Made by a program: the position numbers and the translations under genes
The notes under the pieces: generated by a model
Database searches by the model: none
The model's input: only the letters and a program-made list of their open reading frames with translations
Told to the model about the DNA's origin: nothing
Part shown: piece after piece, positions 11,500 to 23,548 of the stretch
Layout: each line of letters starts with the position of its first letter
How positions within the stretch are numbered: position 1 is the stretch's first letter
Assembly: GCA_023014335.1 (NCBI GenBank)
Contig: JAECYW010000007.1
Location: forward strand, 124,001 to 188,000
Direction: 5' to 3'
Length of the DNA: 64,000 bases
Source: Galerina marginata
Lineage: Eukaryota > Basidiomycota > Agaricomycetes > Agaricales > Galerinaceae

Positions 11500-13354
11500 C
11501 TATGTGGTTTGCTCCGTATCTCCGTTCTATAAGCAGGTTAGAGTGCAAAGAGAAATGGCAAGACTGGTACGGACGTATGTGATATATTCTGGGCTTTCGC
11601 AAGCTTTATACTCTTTTAATAGCTCTTCACACGTAGCCCTATAAAATGGACATCAGACATATGATGTCGCACTTGAAAGAGCCTTGCTTCTTACCTTGCG
11701 TCGTCGAATTCTTCTAGTCCATTCTCAAATAGCTTCTCCTTCTTATACTGCTCCAGGAAGGCATTTCGCCTACGGAGTCGATCAAACTGATCCAACATTC
11801 TTTTAAAAAGCTTGCCAGACAATTAGAGCAACAAGTCTTAAGTATAAAGAGAACAACATACAGAGGCGATACTTGTGTGATTGGCCAGCATTAATCCACT
11901 CACACGATGGTTCGTGGTGATGTAGGGAGATTTACGAGTCAGGGCAACCTGTATTGAAGCTGGACCCCAGGGGATGAAATTTGCAAGCTGGCGTTCGCGG
12001 ATGCGAAGAAGAGACTGATGAACCTATGGAGCAAATGGAAAAATGAAGGTGGCAACAAGTTAGGTCAAAAAAAGGGGTGCTGACATCGGTTGGATCAACA
12101 TCTCCTTGGATAATGTTAAGAATAGAGATGTAACAAGCCGTCTTGCTGGGCGTTGTAGAGACCATGCGGTTCTTGGGTTGCAGTAAACGTCGCATAACAT
12201 CGAGAACTGTTGTTCTCCGAATAGGTTTTGCCTGTAGCGCAACTATAAGGAAATAGTGCAATCCGTCCAACTTAGGGCGAATTACCTTGTCGATCTGATC
12301 ACTGGTGAATGGTGTATACGAAGTCATCAAGAAATGGCAACGAGGGGTCGGAATAAGGGAAGCAATTATTCCAACAAGGTCGTTATTCATGTAGCCTGGA
12401 TATCGAAGAGTCTGAGTACTTGCTGCCATAACAGTTGACACCTAAGCAAAGTTATGTCCTTCATTCGGGGTCCATTAAATCTCGACACACACACACCAGT
12501 TGGTTGGTTTGGTCAAACGACGGTGTCTGGACATGTAGGCGATCCGCTGAAATTCGGGCAAGAGCCCCATTGTCTAGCACAACCACCGAGTCAGCATGAT
12601 TTACCAGACGTTTCAGAGTAAGTAATGAGTTGTATGGTTGAACAACAACATCTCCTTCCTGTGCATTAGGGAAGACACTGTACGTCTGGATTAGCTTCTT
12701 TGGGAACTTGTCGTTCAGTCTTTCAAGCAAAAAGGATCCAAGGCCAGATCCAGTTCCTCCAGCTATTGAATGCATTAACATAAATCCCTAAGATGTGAAA
12801 AGTTAGTGTCGAATCCAATATGGACAATCGGCTTCATGCCTCTAGTGAATCACTGCCTTCTGCTTCGCGGTCAATCATTTCCATGACTTCTTCGTATATT
12901 CTTTCACCTGCAGAATACCCTTGAGCCCAGTTGTTGCCGGCACCACCACCATCTTTGGAGACAAAAATATTCTCTGGATTGTATAAATTTGCGTAAGGTG
13001 ATGTCAGAATGTTGTTGATAACCTAGCCAAAGTCGACGTCAATACTAAGAACAAGTCCTGGTATTGTTTGCATGGAAACAAGATACCCTTGGTTCAAGAT
13101 CCACAAGAATTGCACGAGGGATATAGTGTTCATCGTCTGCCTGGTAAAAGAAGACATCTTTGCGGTCGCCTCCCTCCGTAGCCCATTCTTCGAGAATGCC
13201 GTCTTTACTGATTCCGTGCTCTGCGCAGAGGCGCTGCCAAAATACGGAACCCACTTGAATGCAAGATTATGAGGCAATCGATATTCCATGTTTCTGATAG
13301 CGTACTCTGATTGCCGCATTGTCCAAGTTGCACGGTGACAATTTCGCGAGGCAT
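11500..13354 (-). CDS. TUBG1: Gamma-tubulin
   Basis: Microtubule nucleator of spindle pole bodies and the gamma-tubulin complex. It starts [16 protein letters not shown] (13354) and continues, across a 50-nt intron, [14 protein letters not shown]. The tubulin signature is [11 protein letters not shown] (about 12750), with [15 protein letters not shown] and the GTPase-domain DNGALARI after it. The C-terminal region contains [12 protein letters not shown] and, after an intron, [21 protein letters not shown], typical of gamma rather than alpha or beta tubulin. A last intron with branch CTAAC and acceptor CTTATAG leads to a 27-nt final exon (11500-11526) reading NGDTEQTT. Without that intron the frame would stop at 11527, so the exact C terminus has moderate certainty. 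Confidence 0.93.
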
Positions 13355-13620
13355 CCGATAGAAAGGAGTGGGTATTACTTGGGGTATTATTGAGAGGATG
13401 ACCTTGGGGATGACCGCGACTTTAAGAATCAAGTTGCCTTCCTTCATTTCAATCACGTATGTCACAGACCACGTGATGGTAGTCACAAGGTAATTTTTGC
13501 TCAGAACGTTACAACAGGAGAAAACAAAATTGATGTTACAATACAGTATGCAGGTGTAATAAGCCCAGATAGGAATGACAGATATGTGCAAAGATAGCGA
13601 GAATTATAACGACGAAGCTT

Positions 13621-16600
13621 CTACTGCTGAAAAATCGATCGCGCCACCTGTAGTAAACAAATAACGGGAAGGTCAGCAAAAGAGACGTTTAATATCGCAC
13701 TACAGAGCTTACACTTTCGAGCAGCAAAGTGACCTCTGGCCCTATTCGAATAAAATCTTTGCTCCAGAAATCGTATTTTGGGTTCCGCAACAGTTCAATG
13801 AACGTCACAAGGGCACCCCATGGGTGTGGACGATGAACGATGAAGCGCTCAAGAAGAACCTTGGTCATGACTTCACGGAACCGATCATCATTCACCTCCA
13901 CGAACAAGTGAAGGAGAAGAGAGCTAAACCAATGGGTATGGGCATTCGGGTAGCGAAGGTGCAAAACCATTGAACTGAGGAGATGGTGTTGCCCTAAAGC
14001 AGGCAATTCATCAATATTAGACGGGCAATGGAGACATAGAAGCATGGAGCTGACCTTCAACATCAAGATTGACGGCAAGATACTGCAGCGCTACAACACC
14101 TGGATCACTGGCCACAAAAAGGGAGGAGCCACTCCTCGCTTTTGCCTGTGCAACTGACGAAACGCCAATGTACATGACAAGGGAATTGATCAAAGAGAGG
14201 TTGTACGATTCATTGACCTCGCCGCTTTTCAGTTTCAAACGGTCCTTCAACGATGACAGGAATGACGGAGTGCCCCGGTTGAGCAAGTATTGATCAAGAT
14301 AGCCCCGCAAATCACCATTTTTCAATCCTGAAGTGAAGTCGGATAGGATGGGTGGAATGGGTCCCATTTCAGGAATGGCGTCAAATTTGACATTGCGAAG
14401 ATGTGGGTCGGGGAGAATGATTGCTGGGGGGAAGGCGCTAAGGACGATGTTGCGCAATTGGATACACCGAGGGGGGATAACATCGCAGAGAGTGAAGTAA
14501 TATTCACTGAGGAATTCTGGGAAGTCGTGAAGGAGAACGAGCAGGAGCCTCAGGGCACCGCGGTAGAGATCTCGGGCTGCTACCTGTAGATCTGCATCTC
14601 TCAAGAACGGAGCTAAGAATTTGAATAAGGATAGGAGTAGTTTGTGGAATGCGGACCACCCCTAATGACGCGTTAGAACAAATTTAAGTTTCTATTCAAA
14701 GACTTACTTCGCGGTTCTCAGACAGCAGTAACTTGGGCATGAACAACCTATGAGAAATGAGGCACATCCAGGAGAAAGCAAATCCTGGGAAGTAAGTTGG
14801 CTGAAGAGAGCTGTAGGTGTCGCTTTGAAAGGATGATATAAATATTAAACTTTACTGGTCAATGGTTAATAACGTACCTAATGGCGACAAGCAACTGGAA
14901 GTAGACAGGTCCAAGGTGGCTCTCGATGCTGTGTAGATCGTTGACCAGGCTAGAAAAAAACCGGAAGAAAGGCTTTTGTTGGAAATTGGGACCTTGTTCT
15001 TCGTGTAAATTGGCAAGAACAAGTACAAATATTGACAAGATTTTCGTCAAATAATGAACTTTCGCTTGGTTGTTGTTGACACCAGATGCATCGCCATGGT
15101 ACTTGATGATGTAAACGATGAGCCTAGACATAGCATCTAGAGCCTGGAAGGCATAGTCATAGTCTCCTGCAGCCATGCATTTCATGTAACTGTTGACACT
15201 AGACTCGGCGCAGACTCGGAAAAAGAAAGACGAAACATCTTCCATTTTCAGTATGCCTTGTTTTGTCAACTGGGTGATGAATGGAACGAAGCTCTTCTCC
15301 GGAGAATGAGATCGCTGGAAAATAGTTATCCATTGTTGGAACCAAATGAATAACTTTTCGCGAAGCTGCTCATTCTCCGGCTTCCCTTGAGGTTGAACAG
15401 CAAACGTTTCCGGGGAGATCGGGGCGGATGACCGTCTCACACCTCGAAGGTCGTCGAGAAGCCTATTAACACTACATTCATTTGCTACATTAGCTGGGAG
15501 TTGAGAAATCAGCACAAAAAGACTCACTCGTCGTTACTCTTGCCAGCGGTAGAGAGTTGGTTAAGAATCTCGATCGAGTAGACGAATTGACCTTGGGTCG
15601 CCACAGGTGGCTCTGACGACAGACACTCGCGAATTAGATTAGCGGCAAAGCTCAATAAAATTGGGCGAGGATCTTCAAACAACAATTTTGCCAACTGCGG
15701 GTCTTGAAGATTTATGTTGAGAAGTCCGCTTCGCAGTAAAGTAACTGTTACTGGTACGTTGAATTTGCGCTATCAAAATCAAGGTAAGCTCGAATTGTTT
15801 CAGAGAGGTCGAATGACTCGCCTCATCTTCAGCATATAACAACCATGTGATGGCTTCCTTGGCGACATCTGCAAACGAGCGGCATAACTGCTCAAGGAGG
15901 GCCACATAAACCTCGCGACCAAGAGGCGAATTGGTTTTGTACAAGAGTTGCACAATTTTTTGTGACATCATCAAAGGTGTGCGATCTTTATCGGCTGCCT
16001 CATCAGCAAGTAAAATAATCTGGCGGACGAGGTGGCGGATGTCATGGTTGGAAGGGAGGCTGGCCAGTGACTGGTTAGGGTACTGGAGCATGACTGCTTC
16101 AAGGTCCCGGGTAAGAATCTAAAATGGAGGGTTATAGGGGCTACACAGGAGGACATTGCAATATTGCCTACCGAGAAACGCTCCATAGCATCCTGGTGGT
16201 TGTGAAGGCTCTGGTTGAGTGCCTGTTCTAATGAAGGTGACTGTGAGTAAGGGGCAGATGTGTTAAATGAGGTGACGGATGCTGGTCGGCTGTCAGTTCT
16301 CCGCTTGGGATCAATACCTACGCGACTTTAGAAAAATGGATTTAAATAGAGAGTAAAGACATACCAAAATCTTCATAAACGGCAGCTTGAAGTGGTTGTA
16401 CGCCATTTGGTTTGATGCGAAGGGGGTCAGGTAGGGAGGCAGTGAAGGTGGAATGAGGGACAGACGGGTCCCAGAACGCTTGACCGCTCCGGAGCTATAC
16501 AGAATGTTTGGTCATGTTTTGTTTACTTGAGTAGCGAAAGTAGTTAACAAACCTCACGATGACGCCTCCGGATGTCATATGAAGGAGCAAACCCGTCGTC

Positions 16601-19600
16601 CACGTCGTTTACTGCACGCTCCATGGCCGCTTTTTCGATTGCGGCGCAGGCGATATCAAGGTTGTCTTGGACGAGGAGTAGAACCACTTGCTCAGGAACC
16701 ATTTGCTAATGGGGAATACACCTCAGACACAAATCGTTCCAAGACTAGGGTAAACTCACTTCATTGAATCCATGATCAATAAGGTACTGCCGAAGGTGAG
16801 TTGCAAGGTTGCTTTTCAGCGGTTCCTTGCAAGTAACGAGAGCGAGGCTGCCCGCCAGCTTTTGCGCCATGAAGTGGCCGGCTCTGCGTAGTTTCTCTTC
16901 ATTTGGCTCACTTGCGAAGTCTTTTGCCACCAACTCCCTCGTTGAAATGCCTGCTATTGTAACGGAACGCTCCACGACAGGAAGAATAATCTGGAAATAG
17001 CAAGTCAGAATACCGTTGCAGCAGTTAATTTGTTTACGCTGATTGATCACCTCTCGGACCGCTCGATCAACGGCAAGTTGAACAGCACGCTTAAAAGTTT
17101 GGTTGACATTGAAGGGGGCCAATTGAGGGCTGATTTGCACCAGATGCACCAAATTGGCAAGGATAGCTTCGATGTGTGCGCCCAGGGCCCGGTGAGTCTC
17201 TCCAGCACTCTGCCCACCCAGAACAAGTATCTGGGAATCGCCAATTTGACCTGCTGGATTTTCTCCCCCTATGGGAAGCAAGCCTATGTCTTCAGGATAT
17301 TCAGGTAAGGGAAGACCAGTTAATGAATCCAATGGTCGATTCCGCAAGATCGTTGTGGGTTCAACTGAATCGAGGTCAATCTTCAGGCCTTTGCAGAGGA
17401 TCTCGATGTCGAATTTCGGGTTCAATTTGAGGTCTCCAAAATGATAAAGTTCCGCCAGCAGACTAACGACGGCCATGAGCCAGGGATTAGGCGACTTGAA
17501 AACTTTGGATTTGGCGGCAGGTTCCAGAGTTTTGCAAACAAAAGGAATTGCGACGACGAGTCGACCACTATCATAACCTTCTATGAGCAAGTCCTTGAAA
17601 GAAAGGTTTTTGTGTTTAATGGGTTGATCACGCGCCAGCGTAATTGTGCCAAGCCAGGTTCCCACATTCTTCAAGGCATTTCGGTCTGAACCTGAGATGC
17701 TCCTGTCCGAGTTGAGAAGGGCAGCTGCTTTTATGAAAGTTTCTTGGAGGATAAATTTTGACAATGGTTGACGATCGAGTGCATCGAGGAATCGAAGATA
17801 AAGGGGGTGGTTGTTTGGTTCTGTACTGATTCGTTGGTCGACTAGATAGTTGGCAAACCAACGTGAGTATTGGTCGACGAAGTGTTCTCGCATTTCTTTC
17901 ACTTTCGAGTCAAAATTGTTTGGTGCAAGATTGTTGACGATGAAGAGAATGCGATCGGATAATTCTTCTGGAGGAACTTCAAGTGTTTCAGAGATAACAT
18001 CGGGTTGAATGGCTGTAAAAGGTGGTGACTCGTATGACGGGTTCGAGAGGATGATGTGGGATTCGGAAAGGTCGCTAGGGGCTCCAGGTGCGTTTAATGC
18101 TCGTTGGATTGTTGCTGCTAGATCCGGACGTGCCTCAAGGAGGTGGGGTATTCTGATCAGAGCTTCACAGAGGGGTCGCCATTCAGCCAGTCTGAATTCG
18201 AATCGGTTAAGCGCTTGAAGGCCAAACTTAAATAGGTTGGTATCAGGGGGGCAATTTAATGCATCAAGGATGTAACGCATGGCGATGACGAGGGGGATAT
18301 AATCTATGAGAGAATGTCGAATGAGAGAGCCAAAGAGGTAGCCTGTCATGGCCAGTTCACGAGCCGGATAATATGACTGGAAAAACTTATATTCGTCGAA
18401 AAGGAAGTGAATCATGCAGGAGAAGACCTCGTGGTCTCGTGGGTTGTTGGATTCCTTGTATCGTTGGAGCATGACAATAACTTCGTCAATGGTCGTGTTT
18501 TCGTCGTACATTTGTTTGTAGATTCCGTCGACTTCAGATTCGATCTCGTTTGAGTAGGTGACAACAGTCAGTCCAGACTCGGCCTCCGAGTTGGGAGTCA
18601 AGGACATGAGACGAGGGTGGACTTGCAAACAGGCATTTCGAACTTCAATGCAAGCTTCCAGATCGTTAGGTTCAAGAAGAGAGGAGCTGTAACAGGTCGA
18701 GTCAGCCAACTCTTGTTTGGGCTGAAACAAAAAAGCTTTAGGACTGACTTGTTTCGTAGGACACGCAATATGATAGTAATTGTGTTTGGGTTGAGCGACA
18801 TTGTCCTACTCTCAATGGCTGGGTCGGACAACCGGCAGGCTTTCTCGCTTTCCATCTTCTGCTCCAAAAAGCGAATGACCGAACGGAGAAATTCGGCTCC
18901 ATAATTAGAGACATTGTCTGCCAGCCATTTATCAAGGTTCAGGTACTCGCGTCGCGATGCAAGAGCAGCTACGTCAAGTGCGAAGGTAAATGGTCGCACT
19001 TCGAGCAAGGATTCAAGAATCTATGGTACAGATCGGTAAGTCACGAAAGAAAGGAAGCTAGAATAAACTTACCTTGAGATCTTGAGCCACATCTAAAATC
19101 CGAGTAATGTTGAGGGGATTTTCGTCATAGAAGTCCCGAAAAGCATTGGTTAAATACGAAGGTTCAATTTGCCAGATTCTCATGAAAACGAGCTGGTGGT
19201 TGGGATGACCAGCAAGGAACATAGCCAATAACTTTCTTGAATATTCAAGGCGGATGTCATTCCATGACAGATCCTGCAAAACTATCAGAGATTGTACCGA
19301 CAATGATGTCGCTAGACTCACGGGCACTTGCAGTAATCCCATGTGAACGATTTCCGCACTGATCTTGATCGCCTTGTCGAGCATTTCCCGGACACAATTG
19401 CGAATCTCGACGGATTCTGAACCAGCAAGGCGAACTAAAACCTGAAATAGCTCTAGGGAGTTCCATGTCTGACCCTGGACATTTGCGGCAAGAGACTTGA
19501 TCGTGGGACTGGCGATTGAAACGTCATCTACAGTCACAATTCTGCGACCTGGCAATTGAACGAAGTTGAATGTATCAGCCGGAAGGGAGAGTAAGGCGTC

Positions 19601-20877
19601 CAGAAGCCGTAGCTGATACAGTGGATTCGACCATGTCTCCCAAAAACCCGTTACAGCATGGGGTTCGGCATCGCGAGGAGAGTTGAGAAGAATGGCAATC
19701 AACATTTTCAGAGTCGCCGTATCGACACCGTGTCGGTCTGTCCAATCAAACGACATAATGACGCTCGGCCAGTTTAAAGAAGCATTCTTGAATGCCCAAA
19801 AACTGTTAAGTTGGGAAAGGTCAAAAGTCGAAGAGACTTACATAGCTAACAAGGGCCCGAATGAAAGACCCTATATCGCATATAACCGTTCCCTCTGCTG
19901 CAAGGCGCGAGAACGTCGAAATGATTTCCACAACTTGATCATCACGAGGAGGATTGACGTCTGTGATACCAAAGCGTTCCAAGAGACCCCTCACTATCTC
20001 AGGATCACTCGTAGTTTCAGGACCCAGTTGGATCAAGACTTCTACAAGGGATGTGGTGGGAGGAAGACTGCAAGAGGAAAGGTCAGAGATGAAAAATCAG
20101 GAGTAGGTGATATTTTCGCACCTTAACTTCGTGAATATACGATGAAGAATGGGTCCCATGGCTTCCTTGCCCAGTTTTGATTGAGCAGCGAGAACGAGAG
20201 CCTGGCGTTGTGCGGCGTCCAGGATAGGAGAGTCTTGCGGGACATCTGACAGAAGGTTTGACATAAGTTTCGTTAATTGGTTGGGGCTGAACTCGGCATG
20301 GTCCAAGACTGGAGATTGGCACAACTCCAGAACGGCGTTGTCGAATTCGGCACGAATTAGAGCCGCAGCTTGGTTAGACAGCTCCTTACGCGTCTGACCG
20401 GCCACGATAGCGGAAGCAAGGACGAGGCGCTCCAACGGACGCAAACCAATACGATCTACGAATCGCAACAAATCAAAATGCCTGAAACTATCTCCCTCCC
20501 CGCCACCAACTCCTTCCCTAAACCTCTCAGCAAGAAAAGGGTCACGAGCGAGACGTTGAGTTTCCTGAACAAGAAGGCGAAAAGTGAGGGATATTGAAGC
20601 GTCAAACGCGGAAGCGGGTGGATTTGGAAGTAGGCGAGGTTGAGAATGCACGATAAGACGTCGTATGAAGTGGATATATGTGTCAATTCCATGTTGTTCC
20701 GAGAGCTGCACAAAAAGGACCACCGCTGAGAGTAGAACCCAAGAAAAAAAAGAATGAACTCACAGATCGTATTTCCATCTGATTTCTCTCGAAATTTTCT
20801 TCCGTGAGGGTCGACAGTAGAAAAACTATCTGAGCCTTCACGATGGTGTGTATGTTCGTTGCCGGCGGGTTGTCCAT
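13621..20877 (-). CDS. NOT1: CCR4-NOT complex scaffold subunit NOT1
   Basis: Roughly 2000-residue scaffold of the CCR4-NOT deadenylase, which shortens mRNA poly(A) tails. The first ATG that fits is 20877 (MDNPPATN), with HEAT-type N-terminal sequence after it. The large exon 16745-18730 holds the TTP-binding-like helical region (FSCMIHFLFDEYKFFQSYYP), the MIF4G domain that binds Caf1/Pop2 (ending NPKFDIEILCKGLKIDL) and the DUF3819 CNOT9-binding domain (FKRAVQLAVDRAVREV). The C-terminal NOT1 superfamily homology domain ends LPALGQHHLLSS, HRPHPWGALVTFIEL and LLLESVARSIFQQ. The last residues need an intron (13654 side donor GTAAGC, acceptor CTACAG) and stop at 13621-13623; reading through stops at 13689 and loses the conserved tail. 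Confidence 0.94.
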
Positions 20878-21162
20878 GTGGGACGACCTGGATGGAGTCA
20901 CCGAGCGCCGGGCAACGCTCCCAGGTCCTGTCGCCGTTTTGAATGATTGTTTAAAGGGTAAGTGAGAAATTTGAGATGCGGGCCACCTCCAACACGGTTC
21001 GTCAATGTGTAGAGTGGCAGCAAGTTATTACCAGTCCTTGAAAGCTATCTCCGCTCAAAATTTTAATCTCCGACCACGCTTTATAAATCATTTATCCTTC
21101 ATTCAGCAACTCGAGTCTCGATCAAGGGTAGGTACACCCATGCATCCCCAGACCTGTGTATT

Positions 21163-23128
21163 TCAGCCTTTGTAAATTCTAAAGAGCGAAATTGTGGCCA
21201 AGGCGAACACAAAGACGAAGACATAGAAGACCCTTCCTTCCTTGTACATATCTCCTCCAGCCAGCAAATCTCGTAGCGGAAGGAAGGCGAGACCGACGAC
21301 GAAATTAGCAATCCCTAAAAATAATTATGCGCAATAAGACTTTTCCAAGGTATCCCAGCAGCATTAGACCCACAATTTATTGAAAGGGCTACCGAAGATA
21401 GAGCAGAAACAGCCTGCAAAAGTATAAGACTATAATTTTGCACGGAAATTGAAGCCTACGCGTACATGTGAGGGAGATACCTCTGGTATCATTACGAAGG
21501 GTACCGGACCGAGACCAACAGCGAAGGACCTATTAAAAGGGTGATGAATATTCATATGGCCAACGGCGCTTCAATGCATACATCACAAAAGTCACAATTG
21601 CTATGCTGGACAGGGTGGTCGAGCCAGACCCCAGCCCAAATCCGACTGCGAGCAAGGAGATCACGGCCCCGAGAGTGGATAAGATAAGAAGTGACTTTCT
21701 GCCCATTCTCTGATAAAATTTCAGTAAGTAAAGTGTTGAGGATGACAAAAATACTTGCTTCGATGAGAATGATTGGGGGAAAGGTCATAATGACATTAAT
21801 AACGGTGATACCCAGGGAAATGTAGGCTCCAAATTCAGGAAGGGATTTGGCAAGTATTTCATTGCTGTAATAGAGGACTTGGGCCAACAGCGTTCAGAGA
21901 TACACGTACTTGAGAAGAAGCGTGCTTACCCGCATTGATACCTAATGAATGTGATCAGACATTTGCAGACAAAAAACACATTGCGTGCAAAATCACCAGA
22001 AACCTGTTGCGACAACATTGCTAGACTAACGATCATAAGGGGTTTCCTTAGTTCTCTCCGAGCGAAAAGTTGGGAGATGGTGACGTTTTCCCTGTCTGAC
22101 GGTTGAGGGGAATCCTCAGATTCATCCAGGAGAGATTCCTCGGCTTGTAAGAGGGTGCATCAAAATAAAGGTATATTGCAGGAAATTTAATGACCTTACA
22201 AGCTAAAGATGAAATAGTGGAGCCCCAAAGTCTTCTTGCGGCGTCTTTATGCTCATCCAAGCGATGCCTGCTAAATAAGAAGGCGGGAGATTCGACTACC
22301 ACTGAGGTAGAGACAAATTGAAGAGCGGAAAGGCAGAACGATATGAGAAATACAAAACGCCACATAGAAGGAGTGGCCAAGTTTATTCCGGCCAACTGGG
22401 TGAGCATTATGCCAAAGACGATGGAGAGCTGAGTGAGGACACCTTGGGAAAACGAGATAAAAATCGTCATTGAATCGAATTGGGAGAAAAAATAACTAAC
22501 CGAGGCTGCCGCTAATTTTCGAAGGGGCAATTTCTGCAAGATAGATAGGACCGACACAAAGACCAAGACCGGAGGCTACACCGATTAAAAATCTGGAATG
22601 GAATCGTAACTCCAGACCCGAAGAGGTTCAACGACGTGTATGCTTACCTGCCGGCCAAGAGAAGGGATACAGAGTTGCTGAGCCCCATAAGGATGGTGCC
22701 GACCCCGATAAAAATGGTCGATATACGATTGGTCCCTCTGCGCCCCCAACGATCCATGACAAGGTTGGCAACGAGACTGCCAGCGAGACCGCCGATTGTG
22801 AAAATGGCAGTGACAAGCGAGAACGTGAAGTCAGACATGGGTATACAGTCGGCAAGACCATCTCTAGAATACAGGCTTTTGGGAGCAGTCGATTTGCAAG
22901 TCAAGACGGCCTGGATTTGGTTGAGGACGGAGATGTGGTAACCATACTGGAGGGGGTGAGTACGGCGTCTGTGGGACGAGAAATGGAGAGAAAGAGCACC
23001 TGGAAGGGAATGATGAGAGACCAAAAACAAACAAACCAGCCGTACGTCGTGAAAGCTGTTCCGTTGAGAGGATGCATGTCGCGAAGGGAGAGCCCGAGAG
23101 TGGTGATGGCGCAGTGCGGGGTAGTCAT
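21163..23128 (-). CDS. MFS sugar transporter (SP/GLUT family)
   Basis: Twelve-helix sugar/H+ symporter or facilitator of the major facilitator superfamily. Signatures in order: YGYHISVLNQIQ in TM1, DRWGRRGTN in loop 2-3, a degenerate PESP-like VVESPAFLF after TM6, QQVSGINAVLYYSNEI in TM7 and the ERMGRKSLL loop-8 motif. It most resembles the Vps73/YBR241C branch of yeast, although substrate cannot be read. Start MTTPHCAITT at 23128; stop 21163-21165 after LFRIYKG. A 12-nt exon supplies part of the TM7 motif. The gene is divergent from the GH13 gene across 420 bp, so a shared carbohydrate response is possible. Confidence 0.9.
21930..21941 (-). other. 12-nt microexon in the sugar transporter
   Basis: Exon GTATCAATGCGG (minus strand) lies between an intron starting GTGATT and ending CATTAG and one starting GTAAGC and ending CCAAG. 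It supplies Gly-Ile-Asn-Ala of the hallmark QQVSGINAVLYY; removing it would delete four invariant residues while keeping frame. Confidence 0.8.
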
Positions 23129-23548
23129 GTGATCCTGCAAGTTGCTACGCCGTCGGTGTGGTCCGTCGCGTCGACCACTGTTGTTCCGCTCTTGTCCATG
23201 TGCGCTGTTTGACCGGCTCGGCTGTTGATTCACACAAACGGTGATTCTAACATTCTAGACTTTTTAGCCGGAACTATTCTTGACAGTGCAAGGTCAGCTG
23301 GTGTGATCCATATGGCAGTCTTGGGAAGCCATCCCCGTCTACCTCCGTGTCCATGTCGTTGCATGATTGAGAAAAAATTCAAAGGAAGCGGTGGTTCGGA
23401 GAAGATGTCTGCCTCCGTGTTTTAACCTCTTCCTCCATCGCCCTCCCTCTCTACCTACAACGCCGTAGACCTGGCTTCTGCGGCCCCTGTCCTTCCTTTG
23501 GATCACCTTCGTTCATAATTTATGTATACCCACCCAGCTAGCCCTCTC
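23129..23548. promoter_or_regulatory. Shared divergent promoter, transporter / GH13 gene
   Basis: A 420-bp non-coding stretch separates the two start codons, pyrimidine-rich on the plus strand from about 23430. No convincing TATA box or coding exon was seen. The plus-strand open frame at 23225-23425 shows no recognisable protein features. Confidence 0.5.

Noticed and set aside
13689..13691. TAA as the stop of NOT1
   Set aside because: It lies in an intron starting GTAAGC; splicing to CTACAG gives the conserved LESVARSIFQQ end at 13621.
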